A stretch of 64,000 bases of DNA from Deltaproteobacteria bacterium (lineage in GTDB: Bacteria > Myxococcota_A > Polyangia > Polyangiales > Polyangiaceae). Of this stretch, positions 45,738 through 56,801 are shown piece by piece. Both the position numbers and the translations under genes were made by a program. The stretch lies in assembly GCA_003235365.1 (NCBI GenBank), contig QJWJ01000358.1:1-64000 (forward strand), in the 5' to 3' direction. Below the pieces are notes generated by a model. The model was not told the DNA's origin. It was given only the letters and a program-made list of their open reading frames with translations, and searched no databases. Numbering within the stretch: position 1 is the stretch's first letter; every line of letters begins with the position of its first letter.

Positions 45738-45979
45738 TTTTGGTACTTCTTCTTCCACTCGTCGTACGGCATGCCGTACACAATCTCCCGCGCCGCGGGA
45801 TCTTCCAGTTCGATGCCGCGTTCGAGCGCTTCGGCGCGGTACCACTTCGAAAGGCAGTTACGGCAGAAGCCGGCCAGGTTCATCAGGTCGATGTTTTGAA
45901 CATCGGTGCGTTCGCGCAAGTGTGCGACCAATCGACGAAAAGCGGCGGCCTCGATCTCGGTGCGGGTGGCGTCGTCCAT
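45734..45979 (-). CDS. DUF1244 domain protein
   Basis: This 81-residue protein matches the DUF1244 family nearly end to end: AAAFRRLVAHLRERTDVQN, IDLMNLAGFCRNCLSKWY and AREIVYGMPYDEWKKKYQ. The family is small and helical, with a conserved CRNC pair, common in proteobacteria; its role is unknown. The start at 45979 (MDDATRTEI) fits the family; 45988 is an alternative ATG. Its stop overlaps the alcohol dehydrogenase start. Confidence 0.93.
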   Translation of the reverse strand: MDDATRTEIEAAAFRRLVAHLRERTDVQNIDLMNLAGFCRNCLSKWYRAEALERGIELEDPAAREIVYGMPYDEWKKKYQK

Positions 45980-46153
45980 GCTGCGCATTGTAGCGACGGC
46001 CAGGCATCGATGACACCGGTTTGTCAGCCAGCGTTCGGAGCCATCCAACGGCGTCTCGCAGGACGTGCAACCGAATCCAGAAGCAAACCCGACGACGTCT
46101 GACGGCGCGCCGACAGGGCGATCGAAGCGACGGAGCCGGTTCGATTCGGCAGT

Positions 46154-48370
<2,217 letters not shown>

Positions 48371-48533
48371 TGCCTGTTTTCTCCGCGGCGTTCTTGCCCA
48401 CTCGGTGCGGGTATGTGCCCCGATGGCTCACGCGCGGCTCGTTTTTGTATTCCTCGAGACCACGCTCTGCCGCACACTCGGGTGGATGGCCGGGAAGCGT
48501 TGGGCCGCCTGGGCGTGAGGGCTGGGCGCGCTT

Positions 48534-49160
48534 TCAGTCCGCGCCTGAGTCGCGCCACAGTTCGAAGCCCGTGAGCATCATGTCGACGGCGATGGTTCCG
48601 ATGAGCAGCGCCGAGGCGCGCCCGACGAGATCGAAGTACCGATCGACCAGCGCTGCGTGATGCCGTTTGGCGCGCGTGTGGATGCGCTTGACCAGCGTCA
48701 GACCCATCACGGTGATGACCATTGCCAGGGCGATGGATCCAAGCGCCCAGCCCAGCGGTAACCTCGCGCCAGCCAAGACGCTCGCGCTCACCGTGCCCGG
48801 CCCGACCATGAACGGCATCGCTATCGACCCGGCGATGTGTTCGGGGCGACCGCGCAGTTGGCCGAGCGCTTCCGGCCCCGATTGGGCGAAGCGCAAGCCG
48901 ATGACCAGAAAAAGCAAGCCCCCGAAGATCAGAAACGACGCGAAGCGCACCTGCAACAGGCTCTGGAAGATTGCGTCCCCGCCAATCGCGAACGCGCAGA
49001 ACACGAACGTGGCTATCGATGCACCGCGCGCGAGGGTTCGCGAGAACGTGTGGTCGTCCAGGTTCTCGATCAAGTCGAGCAGGTAGATGCTCATCAGGAA
49101 TGGGTTGAGCAGAACGACGAGCAGCGTCGTGCAGCGGATGAATGTGTCGAGTTCGAACAC
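48534..49160 (-). CDS. MarC family integral membrane protein
   Basis: This 208-residue protein has six hydrophobic segments. The family core is present: VVLLNPFLMSIYLLDL, FLIFGGLLFLVIGLRF, IAMPFMVGPGTVSASVL and ALAMVITVMGLTLVKRI. The UPF0056/MarC family was once linked to multiple antibiotic resistance, but its role is not established. The GTG at 49160 was chosen because it keeps the first helix and avoids a long upstream extension. It is 161 bases downstream of a hypothetical gene on the same strand. Confidence 0.85.
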   Translation of the reverse strand: MFELDTFIRCTTLLVVLLNPFLMSIYLLDLIENLDDHTFSRTLARGASIATFVFCAFAIGGDAIFQSLLQVRFASFLIFGGLLFLVIGLRFAQSGPEALGQLRGRPEHIAGSIAMPFMVGPGTVSASVLAGARLPLGWALGSIALAMVITVMGLTLVKRIHTRAKRHHAALVDRYFDLVGRASALLIGTIAVDMMLTGFELWRDSGAD

Positions 49161-49321
49161 GCCGCGGCGCAGGTTGCCGAGGTCTGGCCCTCGAATCAAG
49201 AGCGATGGGTGGCCCTGTTTGGCTCCCAGCCGTTCGTGGCGAAGTATCGATTCGCGAGCAGGGGAGTGGGCATCGCTCTGCCAGGACGAGTCGCCGTGAA
49301 CTCCCGCGCGCCGAAGTGGAT

Positions 49322-50131
49322 TCAACCCGTCTGAGTCTTGTCGCCCGCGCTCTTCGGGTCGACTTTCGGGATCACCTCGGAGACTCGAGAGTGGGAGCGG
49401 CGCACTTGCACGGCCGCGATTCGGCGAGCCGCGCGCAGGTCCGCGGTGGCCTCCACCGTGGTAAGCTGACCGAACAGCAGGTAGTCGAGGGCCGGTTCCA
49501 GTTCCGACATGCGCGCGACGGCGATGACCGCGTTGACCATGCGGATCCAGTCGTTGCGCGTGCGCATGACGTGGGCGCCGTCACCGCGCTCCGATTGAGC
49601 CTCGCTGCGAGCTCGGGCTTCGGCGAGACGCCCGAGTTCGACTGCGGTCGCCATCCACGCGTCGACCTTTTCCAGCAACGTGCCGTTTGGCAGCGGCAGC
49701 GCCATCAGTCGAGCGCGCAGGGTTGGGTCGAGGCGCCGTCGCAGGGCGGCTGCAAAACCGGCTTGTTCGCGGTACGTCGCGAGCACGACGGGACTCAGTC
49801 CTTGGGGCATCAGTTCTTCCCGCAACGCGAACAGCTCGTCGCAGTTGTCGGCGAGCTGCGCCGTCGTGCCGAGATAGTCGTAGACTGCAGTGGCCAGCGT
49901 GTCGTGGAGTTGGTCTAGCTCAGCGGTGCGGGAGGCAGTGGTGTCCGCATCGACGCTCGGCGTGTGCATGCTGGTCAGGGCGTTGATCGCCGCGTGGCGC
50001 GCCGTGATCTTCGGCGACAGCGCGAGCAGGCGGTTCAAGTTGCGCATCGCCTCGTATGCCGGATGTGCTGGATCCACCCATGCGCTCGATACGGCTGCCA
50101 TCTCTTCGTTCGATAGATTCTTGAGTGCCAT
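49322..50131 (-). CDS. Hypothetical protein, helical
   Basis: I do not recognise this 269-residue protein. It begins MALKNLSNEEMAAVSSAW and is rich in Ala, Leu, Arg and Glu throughout. Long amphipathic stretches (for example RSEAQSERGDGAHVMRTRN) suggest an all-helical protein. It has no signal peptide, membrane segment or cysteine pattern. The ATG at 50131 was preferred over an upstream ATG; no strong ribosome-binding site is visible for either. It lies upstream of the MarC gene, possibly in one unit. Confidence 0.7.
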   Translation of the reverse strand: MALKNLSNEEMAAVSSAWVDPAHPAYEAMRNLNRLLALSPKITARHAAINALTSMHTPSVDADTTASRTAELDQLHDTLATAVYDYLGTTAQLADNCDELFALREELMPQGLSPVVLATYREQAGFAAALRRRLDPTLRARLMALPLPNGTLLEKVDAWMATAVELGRLAEARARSEAQSERGDGAHVMRTRNDWIRMVNAVIAVARMSELEPALDYLLFGQLTTVEATADLRAARRIAAVQVRRSHSRVSEVIPKVDPKSAGDKTQTG

Positions 50132-50420
50132 CGTTTTGCCATGATTGTTATGAGTCAACGGTTTGGGTTCGGGGGTGCCCTTCGGTGTGCCATCGCTCCG
50201 ACGGCCTCCGTCAACTCGCAACATGTTTGTCCCACCCGCGGCCCACCCTCCGCTAAAGCGAAAGACTAAACCAACTTCGCCACGCAGGGGCAGCAAAAAC
50301 GGCGAACGGTGAGTACTTGCGTTCACGAGCTTCATGCGTTTTGCGACGGGTGCATAAAACAGCGTTCGTGTCAGCCCGCAAACCGAGGTAACCGCACCGA
50401 ACCGGCGCACGCTTCATGGT

Positions 50421-50466
50421 AGGGTCGAGACGCGGTTCGTCGCGACGACTCGCGTCTCGACCCTAA
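50421..50466. repeat. Hairpin, copy 2 of a repeated element, 15-bp arms
   Basis: TAGGGTCGAGACGCG and its exact complement flank a 16-base loop that is itself a 12-bp palindrome core (TCGTCGCGACGA). The inner 11 bases of each arm and the loop length equal those of the element at 38467-38504. Neither copy is inside a gene. The element lies upstream of the helical hypothetical gene. Confidence 0.8.
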
Positions 50467-50979
50467 ATCCCACAACTGCGGTTCCGCTTCCGGTCCAACG
50501 AGACGTCTGCCGCGTCGCGAACGATTGTAAGTTTATAGAAAGACTGAGCAAAGCGTGGTCCGGCAGGCTTCTGCGCGAAGTGTTGGGCGCATCCGAACGC
50601 TCGGAAACGCGCCGAAAGGCATTCCGTCACAGATGAACGCGGGTGTGCGGGTCCGACGCAGCGCGACAGCGTTCGAGACCCAGCGCCGCGTCGACTCAGA
50701 TCCGCATGACGGATCGGCGTCACCAGTCGGGTTCACGCAGATGTGGCAATTCTCCCAGGGGGTTGAGCTGCGCGAGTTGATGGCTGCGCGCGCCGATCCG
50801 ATGGCGCACCCAAGACTGAAGGGCGCGGCGAGCGCCTTCACGTTCCGTTCCGTGCGCGTCGCCATGGGGCATAGCACGGTCGTTCGGTGGGGTTGCGGAG
50901 TGCATCGTCGAATCCCTCCGTTGCGATGAGCCGCCGTTCGAAGACCAGTTGGCGACCCATTCTCTGCTGCATCGAATGC

Positions 50980-51000
50980 GCGTTCGCGAATCGCGAACGC
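50980..51000. repeat. 21-bp palindrome
   Basis: GCGTTCGCGA, one A, TCGCGAACGC. It lies about 120 bases upstream of the metzincin-like gene. Its perfect symmetry fits a protein binding site or a hairpin. The core TTCGCGAA also occurs in the hairpin region near 38536. Confidence 0.6.
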
Positions 51001-51122
51001 TCATCTAGCTACCAAGTCGTCGCTCGAGTTCGCAGGTGAGAATATTTTCGCCCATGGCCGCCAACTTCGTCGTGCTCCGGCCTGGTGCTTGTCGCGGTCC
51101 GGCGAAGCGGTAGACTCGTGCC

Positions 51123-52076
51123 TTGCGCCGTTTTGCCCGTCCGAGTCACTTCTCGTACCCGACGAGGCGGGATCGCTGTGCCCAACCTCGATGGGGCAGG
51201 GGCGCCCCCTCGCCGAGGGCGCACGCTGCGCTGTCCCCTCGTGTGCTCTTGGGGGCGGCGAGCGTCGGTTTCGCGCTCAGCGCCTGCATCGCTTCGCCGG
51301 AGCGGATGCTGCAAGGGGATGAAGCCTCGGATGCCGGCGCGGAACGCGCGCCCGGGGTGCAAGCTCCGGCCCCAGGAGCGCTCCCCACCGTCGACCAGCC
51401 AACCGCGGGTAGTCTTCCGGCCCGGGTTCCGGGGCTCGCCGACGAACGGGGGTCGGACCTTTCGGGCGCGTCCGTTCGCTGCTCAGCTGCGTTGGGAGAC
51501 CCCCCGACGCGCAATGGAGTGAACTATTCCGTTGGGTTACGGGTTCACGTGACTCGAAGCGGTCAGTCCCAAACGACGCTGTGTGACGTGCTCGAGGAAG
51601 TGAATCGGATCTGGTGGCAGCAGGCCGGGGTTTGTTTCGACGTCGAAGTCGTGAGCCACGATGAGGTTTCGATGACCCAGTTGGATCTGTGGTTCGAAAG
51701 TCGGGCGCCCTTTCCCAACGGGGTGGACGCCAACGGCGTTTACGGTGGCGCTCACGAGATCTATTCCCTCGACGAGCCATCACTACAACTGACCCGTTAC
51801 CCCGTCGCTCGCCCCGCGGCGCGCACCGCGGCGCACGAGTTGGGCCATGCCCTGGGATTGCGGCATCAGAACTGCGGTAGCGCTTGCGACGAGCTGTTGA
51901 TGCGCTCGGGAACCACCGGCTTTGCGCTCGTCAGCGACTCTCCCGCGGACGTCGACGAAATCGACGTCGTTCGCACCAACATGCAGGCAAGCGTGGGCGG
52001 CGCCGCGGTGCGCGAGCTCGGCGGTGGACAGGCGTGTCTCGGCGCGCTGCTGAACCTGGTCGAGTCGGGACCGTGA
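51123..52076 (+). CDS. Metzincin-like zinc metalloprotease, predicted lipoprotein
   Basis: This ~317-residue protein has the extended zinc motif HELGHALGLRHQNC, with the HExxHxxGxxH pattern of metzincins, and a downstream MRSGTTG segment that may be the Met-turn. The N-terminus has a hydrophobic segment, VLLGAASVGFALSAC, with a possible lipobox. The start is uncertain: the first in-frame option is a TTG at 51123, and a GTG at 51243 would begin inside the hydrophobic segment. An acidic Pro/Ala linker separates the signal from the catalytic domain. The substrate is unknown. Confidence 0.82.
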   Translation: MRRFARPSHFSYPTRRDRCAQPRWGRGAPSPRAHAALSPRVLLGAASVGFALSACIASPERMLQGDEASDAGAERAPGVQAPAPGALPTVDQPTAGSLPARVPGLADERGSDLSGASVRCSAALGDPPTRNGVNYSVGLRVHVTRSGQSQTTLCDVLEEVNRIWWQQAGVCFDVEVVSHDEVSMTQLDLWFESRAPFPNGVDANGVYGGAHEIYSLDEPSLQLTRYPVARPAARTAAHELGHALGLRHQNCGSACDELLMRSGTTGFALVSDSPADVDEIDVVRTNMQASVGGAAVRELGGGQACLGALLNLVESGP

Positions 52077-52165
52077 ATCGGTAGCCTTGTTTCGAGGTCA
52101 CCCCCATCGAGGCGATGACGTGCGCGCTTCACCCAAGTCGCTGTCGCTCGGCCTTCGGCTCGCCT

Positions 52166-53167
52166 TCACTGCACGTCGACGTAAAAGTCCAGACTCTGCA
52201 GGTTGGAAATCGGACCGTTCCAGATTTCGAACCCGACCGCGACGCTCAGGACGTGGGTGCCGGGAACTTCGTAGCCTCGGGCCTGGGCGTCGCGAATGAA
52301 GTCGAGCACGTCGAATTCGAGCTCGAGGGAGTCGTCGCCCTCGTTCCGCACCCAGTTGATGATCGGGAAGTTGTTCACGGTTCCCGTCCAAATGTCGAAC
52401 GTTCCCGGTACGTTGGAGACGGTGACGTCGCGTTCCGTGAACATCCCGGCGGGCTGCTGACCGCGTGGCTCGCGCAACCAAACCATGAGGAACCCCCGAA
52501 ACGATTCGCCGTCACCCATCCAAATGTCGTAGGCGGCGTTGTACTCCCCCACGTTGCCGTTGGGGGCCCAGCGCCAGCCCGTGCGCAACGCCGTCATCGA
52601 GTCGATTGCCGCGGGCAAGCCGCACTCTTTGGAGCGACCGTCGGAGTACTTGCCGCAAAACACCGTCGGGTACGACGCGGGCTCGTAGTTCGGTCCCTCG
52701 CTACCCGCCATGCTATCGACGGTGAACGCCGTTCCGTTGTAGCTCAGGCTTTGTGATTCGAAGCCCGGGCCCCAACCATTCGCCATGAAGAAGTAGTTGC
52801 CACCACTCCGCGTGACGTCGGTTTTGAACCAGCGATCCGACGTTTGCCCGCTCGGGGCCATGACTCCGGTGCCCAGCTGGCTCGCGCCTCCGCTGGGGGG
52901 CGTGATGTCCGGCGTGGACGGCGACGGGGCTGCCGGCATTGCCAAAGTGGCGTCCGGTTGCGTGGGAGCTGCAGGGACGCCTGCCGACGGGTTCGGGGTC
53001 GGTGGGAGCACGCTCGGCTGGGGCGTCGCGTCGATGGTCGGTTGGGGCGATTGCCCGAAGTACATCTCCTCGATGTCGCTCCGCGATGCTGCACCGGAGC
53101 TGCAGGCCCCGAGACCGGTCGAGAGGACAACGAGGACGAGGATTCGATGGGCTTGCGTGGGAGTCAT
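52166..53167 (-). CDS. GH12-like secreted lipoprotein lacking the usual nucleophile
   Basis: This 333-residue predicted lipoprotein (VVLSTGLGAC, lipobox at C22) has a long Pro/Ala linker and then a concanavalin-type domain. The last ~180 residues resemble GH12 endoglucanases: NAAYDIWMGD, FLMVWLREPRGQQPAG, LEFDVLDFIRDAQARGYEVP and VAVGFEIWNGPISNLQSLD. In GH12 the segment ELMIWL carries the catalytic nucleophile Glu; here that position is Phe226 (TTC). The second catalytic Glu is present in GFEIWNG. If the alignment holds, it may bind polysaccharide without cleaving it. Confidence 0.72.
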   Translation of the reverse strand: MTPTQAHRILVLVVLSTGLGACSSGAASRSDIEEMYFGQSPQPTIDATPQPSVLPPTPNPSAGVPAAPTQPDATLAMPAAPSPSTPDITPPSGGASQLGTGVMAPSGQTSDRWFKTDVTRSGGNYFFMANGWGPGFESQSLSYNGTAFTVDSMAGSEGPNYEPASYPTVFCGKYSDGRSKECGLPAAIDSMTALRTGWRWAPNGNVGEYNAAYDIWMGDGESFRGFLMVWLREPRGQQPAGMFTERDVTVSNVPGTFDIWTGTVNNFPIINWVRNEGDDSLELEFDVLDFIRDAQARGYEVPGTHVLSVAVGFEIWNGPISNLQSLDFYVDVQ

Positions 53168-53436
53168 TGCGCTTTGCGATTGGTTGAGTACGGCCTGCGC
53201 GGCACGCGATCCAGCTTTGGCGGCGTCCCCACCGCACCGGTTTTGAGCAGCGTGAAGTGTTCTCGCGAGGTTGGGCGGGCGTGTGGCGCGTGGCGCGAAT
53301 TGCGGAGGGTGCCGATTCGCAGTTGGAATCTCCCCTTCCGCGCGCGCGTGCCGGTTCTGCCGGACGATGCCTCGGTTCACCTGTCCTGCTACATTCGCTG
53401 GGCTTGCTCCCGCCCTGCGATCACCCAACCGCCCCC

Positions 53437-54486
53437 GTGACCCCTCCGATCGCATCCGACGTCGCGCCTGGTTGCGGCTTGGGTGCCCTCGGGCGCTGTC
53501 CTCTCGCGCGGTCATCGTTTCGCACGGCGGCGATCGTGCTGGGGCTCGCCGCTGCGGTGAGCTATCGGGGCGCGGTCGCCGGCTGGGTGCCGGATGCGCC
53601 CATCGAGTCGGCGCAGGGGCCGCTCGGCTGGAGCCTGCCAGTCGATCCGTCGCGCGACGTCGCGCGACGGATCGAGCCGCCAAGAACGAGAGCGTTCGGG
53701 CTTGGTCCTTCCGCTCTGTCGGGCCGTCCGTTGCGCTTGTACGCCTGGAACGTGTGGGGGCGTTTGGACACGGCGACGCGCGAAGTGATCGATGCTCTGC
53801 CGGCCGACGTGGTGTTGCTCAACGATCAACGCAGTGTGCTCGAGCACTGGCGCTGGGTGGAGGAACGCGCGCCGTTGCAGCAGTGGCAACTGGATCAGTT
53901 CAGCTGTGTGTCCTTTGGCCCGCGCCTGGCATTGTTCCAACCCCTGGAGAACCCGAACTTCCGCGCGCCGGTCGTTCATTTGGGATTGCAGGAGGGGAAC
54001 ATCGGTGTCGATGTGTTCGTGTTTCACGCCCACACCCCGGTGGGGTCTGCTCAGCAGCAGTTGAAGTACTTGGCGGAGCCGGATGTGTTGCTGCGCGAGA
54101 TCGGTGCGCTGACGGCTCATCGCCGGACCATCATTGCCGGCGACTTCAATTCCCCCTCGCCGCTGGACGGCCCGGCGCCGTATCTGTACTCGGCGCGACG
54201 GTTTCTCGAGCGCGGGTACGTCGACAGCTACGCCGAGATGAGTCCTGCCCCGCGGGAACCGACTAAAATTGCTGGGAACAACGCCGGCAGGCGAATCGAC
54301 TTCTTTTTCGTATCCGAAGACTTGCGGGCGGCAATCGCGGGGGGCGGCGTGCACACTGGCACGAGTTTCCCCGAACACTCGGATCACAGACCCATCTGGA
54401 TCGACCTAGACTTGAGTCGACTCGCCAACGACGGAAGGGGGAATGGTGAATTTGCGCGAAAGCGGCGTCACCAGCGTGATCGCTAG
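53437..54486 (+). CDS. Endonuclease/exonuclease/phosphatase family protein
   Basis: This 349-residue protein has the family catalytic motifs: AGDFNSPS (Asp/Asn), RIDFFFVS (Asp) and EHSDHRPIWIDL (Asp-His). An N-terminal hydrophobic segment (AAIVLGLAAAVSYRGAVAGW) suggests a membrane-anchored or exported enzyme. Family members cut nucleic acids, phosphoinositides or other phosphate esters; the substrate is unknown. The GTG at 53437 was chosen because the frame upstream lacks protein character. A perfect 34-bp palindrome lies inside the coding sequence at 53642-53675. The end overlaps the next small gene by 44 bases. Confidence 0.82.
   Translation: MTPPIASDVAPGCGLGALGRCPLARSSFRTAAIVLGLAAAVSYRGAVAGWVPDAPIESAQGPLGWSLPVDPSRDVARRIEPPRTRAFGLGPSALSGRPLRLYAWNVWGRLDTATREVIDALPADVVLLNDQRSVLEHWRWVEERAPLQQWQLDQFSCVSFGPRLALFQPLENPNFRAPVVHLGLQEGNIGVDVFVFHAHTPVGSAQQQLKYLAEPDVLLREIGALTAHRRTIIAGDFNSPSPLDGPAPYLYSARRFLERGYVDSYAEMSPAPREPTKIAGNNAGRRIDFFFVSEDLRAAIAGGGVHTGTSFPEHSDHRPIWIDLDLSRLANDGRGNGEFARKRRHQRDR
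53642..53675. repeat. Perfect 34-bp palindrome inside a coding region
   Basis: TCGATCCGTCGCGCGAC joined directly to its exact complement, with no spacer. It encodes DPSRDVARRI in the phosphatase-family gene. The same peptide is read in the corresponding frame of the opposite strand because of the symmetry. The palindrome could extrude as a cruciform or form a strong hairpin in mRNA. Confidence 0.85.
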
Positions 54487-54766
54487 TGGCATCAACTCGT
54501 TGGTCGACCTTTCCGAAGGTGACTTTCGGCGCGAAACCGTCGCCGACGTTCAAGCGCTGCTCGATCTGCTCGAGCACCTGGTAGTGAACGAGGACCGCGC
54601 CGTGTTGGAGCGCTTGGGGCTCGGAGAACTCGCCCAACCACTCGTGGCGACGTCGTTCGTCGAAGAGCTGGGGAACCTGCGCTCGGTGCTCGGCACACCC
54701 GGTCATCATGGGCTGACCAGCGCGTGCACCGGCGTCCTGTTGCGACTGTTGTCCAAGGAGAACTGA
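54443..54766 (+). CDS. Small hypothetical protein
   Basis: This 107-residue acidic, leucine-rich protein (ADVQALLDLLEHLVVNEDRA, LERLGLGELAQPLV) is probably helical. It is supported by the strong ribosome-binding site ggaaggggga directly before the ATG. It starts inside the end of the phosphatase-family gene in another frame, the usual arrangement of coupled genes. No family is recognised. Confidence 0.6.
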   Translation: MVNLRESGVTSVIASGINSLVDLSEGDFRRETVADVQALLDLLEHLVVNEDRAVLERLGLGELAQPLVATSFVEELGNLRSVLGTPGHHGLTSACTGVLLRLLSKEN

Positions 54767-54785
54767 GCCGATCGTTCGGGCTCGC

Positions 54786-55196
54786 TCAGTCGCGTTCGAA
54801 TGGCTCACCACCGAACTCGGGGTAATTCGGTTGGGGACGAGTCGTGGTTTCGCTCAGCCGCTCGAGATCCTCGCGCGACGGTCGTTTCGCCACCGAGAAC
54901 AATCTCCCCAGGTTGCCCCAGGCGTCGACGGTTCCCAACAGGTACTGTCCGGGCAACTCGTTCATGGGCGCGTCGATGAACAACACCAGCGCGTGGCGAG
55001 CGCCGTCGTCAGCCAGCGGAGCGAGACTCCACAGTCGACGGCGCGACCTTTGACCGACAGCGTTGGCGCCGGTTTGCATGGACGTGGGCGGCAACTGCCA
55101 ATGGTCCACGAGCTGGTAGTCTCCCCAATGCAAGACGATCCGCTGGAGCAACGACGAGAGGTTTGGTGCGGTGCAGAGCTGTATCAGCGGTCCCAT
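54786..55196 (-). CDS. Hypothetical protein
   Basis: This 136-residue protein, MGPLIQLCTAPNLSSLLQRI onward, is not recognised. It has a well-behaved composition (WGDYQLVDHWQLPP, ALVLFIDAPMNELPGQY) and no signal. It converges on the small gene before it with 19 bases between stops, and is followed upstream by a phosphodiesterase-family gene. Coding status is probable, not certain. Confidence 0.6.
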   Translation of the reverse strand: MGPLIQLCTAPNLSSLLQRIVLHWGDYQLVDHWQLPPTSMQTGANAVGQRSRRRLWSLAPLADDGARHALVLFIDAPMNELPGQYLLGTVDAWGNLGRLFSVAKRPSREDLERLSETTTRPQPNYPEFGGEPFERD

Positions 55197-55264
55197 CGTC
55201 GGGTGATACCCCGAGGCCGGTGGAAAGCTTCCCGACTGATGGCCCGCGCCGCTCGAGGCGATTG

Positions 55265-56644
55265 TTATTCGCCGGTTCCCGCGTCGTCCGCTCCGGGGGC
55301 TTCGACCTCGAGGCTCAGTCCCTGATGCAAGGACCCCTCGATCGCGGGCAGCCCCATGAGGCTGAGCGCCAAGTTGCCCGCATCTCCGTTGCGGATCGGC
55401 TGATTGGCAATGGCGTCCATGGGGATTTCGTCTTTGGGATCCTTGCGGCCCTGGCTGACCGAATACAGATCCCGCCCGCGCGGGATGCCCTTGCCCCAGA
55501 CGAAGAACGGGATGTCGACCACTTCGTGCAGCGCCGTGTTGTAGTGTCCCAGGTCGATGCCGCCGTGATCGGTCGTGACGATGACGACGGTATTCCGCAG
55601 TGGCTCGCTGGTGGCGATGGCGTCGAGCACTCCGCCGATCAAGTAGTCGGCCAGTTCGAGCGCTTGAATGTAGGGGTCGGTGCCCCAGCCGTAGGCGTGT
55701 CCGGCCGAGTCCGTGTCGCGAATGTGCAGCATGGTGAAGTTCGGACCGTCCGGATGAGCCCCGACACCGGTTTCCACCGCTTCCATGAACTCGCTGACCA
55801 GCGCGCTGGTGTCTTCCAGCACGTCGAACGAATCGATCTTGTTGCGACCGTCGTCGGGCCCGAGCAAGTCGACGCGGCTGGCGGGGGCGGCGTAGCTGCG
55901 CCGAAAAAGCAGGAATTTGCTCTTGCCGGCGTACAGCGCCGTGAAGCCACCGCGGTCGTGGACCTCGTCGAAAATCGACGTGACGTAGGCCAGGTTCGGG
56001 TTGCCTCTGTTGTGCAGCGTCGTGCTGTCGCCCGGGTCGAAGTTTTCGAGGTAGCCGTGGTTCGTCTCGGCGGGCAGGTCTGGCACGGTCACGGCGGGGC
56101 GGCCGGTGATCATGCTCGTGTGGTTTGGCAGCGTGACGCTGATGCGCGCCTCACAACGCGCATTGAGCGTCCAGGAACCCTCGCGCTGCAGCCGGGCAAA
56201 TGTCGGGGCGCTGCCGGCCGTGATCTCTGCATCGACGAAACGCGCGGCGAGCCCGTCGACGGAGATCAGCATCACCGAGTTCGTCAGCGCCACCGGGGAA
56301 ACGGAGACTGTTGCGGTTGGGGCGGCTGGCCCCGCCTCGCGGGCCACATCAGTGGTCGAGGCATCGGAGACCGCCGCGTCCGGTGGGACGTCACTGGGCG
56401 ACTTCTCCGTCGGGCTTGCACTGGCGCTGCTCGGGGACGGGCCCGCGGTCGGCGTCGCGATGGCGGTTTGTCGTTGTTCGGTTCGCGTGTGATCGGCGTC
56501 GATCACGATCGTCGTGCATCCCGTCGCGGCGACTGCCAGGAGCAGCGCAGACGTGGTTCGTCGAAGACCGAATACATCGCAAGCGGATTCCTTGCTTTGC
56601 CCTGTGCGAGCAAGCCGGCTCGCGCGGGCCCGTGCCGAAGTCAT
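55265..56644 (-). CDS. Alkaline-phosphatase-superfamily phosphodiesterase lipoprotein
   Basis: This 459-residue predicted lipoprotein (LLLAVAATGC lipobox) has a Ser/Thr/Pro-rich linker of ~70 residues and then a type I phosphodiesterase/nucleotide pyrophosphatase domain. Metal and nucleophile sites: VMLISVDGLAARF (Asp), VTLPNHTSMITGRP (predicted nucleophile Thr), RDTDSAGHAYG (Asp, His) and VTTDHGGIDLGH (Asp, His). The superfamily hydrolyses phosphodiesters or sulfates. The substrate is unknown. The ATG at 56644 was chosen to place the signal close to the start. Confidence 0.88.
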   Translation of the reverse strand: MTSARARASRLARTGQSKESACDVFGLRRTTSALLLAVAATGCTTIVIDADHTRTEQRQTAIATPTAGPSPSSASASPTEKSPSDVPPDAAVSDASTTDVAREAGPAAPTATVSVSPVALTNSVMLISVDGLAARFVDAEITAGSAPTFARLQREGSWTLNARCEARISVTLPNHTSMITGRPAVTVPDLPAETNHGYLENFDPGDSTTLHNRGNPNLAYVTSIFDEVHDRGGFTALYAGKSKFLLFRRSYAAPASRVDLLGPDDGRNKIDSFDVLEDTSALVSEFMEAVETGVGAHPDGPNFTMLHIRDTDSAGHAYGWGTDPYIQALELADYLIGGVLDAIATSEPLRNTVVIVTTDHGGIDLGHYNTALHEVVDIPFFVWGKGIPRGRDLYSVSQGRKDPKDEIPMDAIANQPIRNGDAGNLALSLMGLPAIEGSLHQGLSLEVEAPGADDAGTGE

Positions 56645-56801
56645 CGAAGGTTCATAGTACGCACGGCTTGCCACCCCAAGCAACCTGGCGGCTCTGTGCA
56701 CAGGAACGCAGCCCGCCGGAATTGTGCAATGTATGCGGTGCGATCGCGTCGCGATTGGCTATCGATTTCGTGCAGTCGTCGTTTGGGCGCCTGCTGTTTG
56801 C

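Larger units (their letters stand above)
50132..51122. other. Gene-free stretch with two palindromic elements
   Basis: About 1 kb without a convincing gene, although several open frames cross it. It contains the second copy of the repeated hairpin (50421-50466) and a 21-bp palindrome (50980-51000). Composition is close to that of the surrounding genome. No RNA gene was recognised. Confidence 0.55.

Noticed and set aside
44607-45899. Long plus-strand frame opposite the alcohol dehydrogenase
   Set aside because: The dehydrogenase on the minus strand has full zinc and NAD motifs; the opposite frame has none.
54263-54811. Minus-strand frame of 182 codons covering the small gene at 54443-54766
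   Set aside because: The plus-strand gene has a strong ribosome-binding site and better composition.
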